A DNA stretch of 63,863 nucleotides from the NCBI GenBank assembly GCA_021835845.1, contig JAKBJU010000014.1, positions 1 through 63,863 on the forward strand, given 5' to 3'. Below are positions 63,792 to 63,863 of the stretch, in pieces; position 1 is the first letter of the stretch, and each line of letters starts with the position of its first letter. The translations under genes were made by a program, and so were the position numbers. The notes under the pieces were generated by a model. That model worked only from the letters and a program-made list of their open reading frames with translations. It searched no databases and was not told where the DNA came from. The stretch comes from Pseudomonadota bacterium. GTDB taxonomy: Bacteria > Pseudomonadota > Gammaproteobacteria > Burkholderiales > JABEVD01.

Positions 63792-63863
63792 TTAGAAGCC
63801 CATCCACAGGTTGATGGCGGTCATGCTGTCGCCAGTGTAGCCTGCAACGCCTTGTGCTGCGGC
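63792..63863 (-). CDS. C-terminal end of an outer-membrane beta-barrel protein (partial)
   Basis: The last 23 codons of a minus-strand gene that continues beyond the window: ...AAAQGVAGYTGDSMTAINLWMGF. The alternating pattern and terminal phenylalanine are those of the last strand of an outer-membrane beta barrel. The codon usage is GC-rich. No family can be assigned from so short a piece. It is closed by the terminator at 63719-63752. Confidence 0.6.
   Translation of the reverse strand, partial: AAAQGVAGYTGDSMTAINLWMGF

Overview
The window looks like chromosomal DNA of a betaproteobacterium, most likely of the Nitrosomonadales type (Gallionella/Sulfuricella-like). Reasons are the GC-rich coding style, the ubiK / outer-membrane channel / glnK / amtB block, the gshA-gshB-apbE-PTS(IIA)-ptsH-ptsI-metX-metW-ampG block, the Acidithiobacillus-type GshA, and ubiquinone genes (ubiK, ubiC, ubiA). 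The placement is inferred from gene content and order, not from a marker gene. No rRNA, complete tRNA or CRISPR array was seen.

Layout. 1-5.5 kb: partial copy of a dispersed repeat, yifB/comM, ubiK, then a sigma-54-type promoter driving channel-glnK-amtB. 5.5-10.7 kb: a full copy of the repeat (MITE-like, with terminal inverted repeats), then a minus-strand HlyD / double-ATPase / permease / permease exporter. 10.8-23.4 kb: DUF3422, the ABC-F ATPase YbiT, glutathione synthesis, ApbE, a permease-less PTS, MetX/MetW, an AmpG-like carrier and a spermidine-synthase-like protein. 23.4-26.5 kb: zinc phospholipase C (plus strand) facing a glycosyltransferase-PAP2 pair (minus strand), each preceded by a Pho-box-like array. 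26-30.8 kb: dgkA, pgl, gnd, zwf (oxidative pentose phosphate pathway) and a nitrilase-family amidase. 30.8-35.5 kb: TusE/DsrC-like protein, TPR-methyltransferase, Slp lipoprotein, MFS carrier and small proteins. 35.5-44 kb: arginine/lysine decarboxylase, then MarR with a tripartite RND efflux pump. 44-60.4 kb: nitroreductase, ene-reductase, pirin, thioredoxin, pabB, hrpA, PAP2, DUF4337, a Na+/H+ antiporter, rep, ridA, recG, ubiC, ubiA and an IHF-beta-like gene. 60.4-62 kb: small envelope proteins, a PLD-family nuclease and an orphan gene. 62.2 kb to the end: a 3' half of tRNA-Thr(CGT) with a terminator, then AT-richer DNA with a Sel1-repeat gene and the end of an outer-membrane protein. This looks like the edge of an integrated element.

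The most interesting reading is that 23.4-26.1 kb is a phosphate-starvation membrane-remodelling locus. A secreted phospholipase C would release diacylglycerol from phospholipids, a GT4 glycosyltransferase could convert it to a phosphorus-free glycolipid, and PAP2 and DgkA could balance phosphatidate and diacylglycerol. Two separate promoters carry 7-bp repeats at exact 11-bp spacing, followed by a -10-like hexamer, the layout of PhoB-activated promoters. Other points are the MITE-like element whose ends supply the stop codons of both neighbours, an apparently leaderless marR whose start codon lies in a perfect palindrome, a six-codon minicistron coupling marR to the efflux genes, and the tRNA-fragment attachment site.
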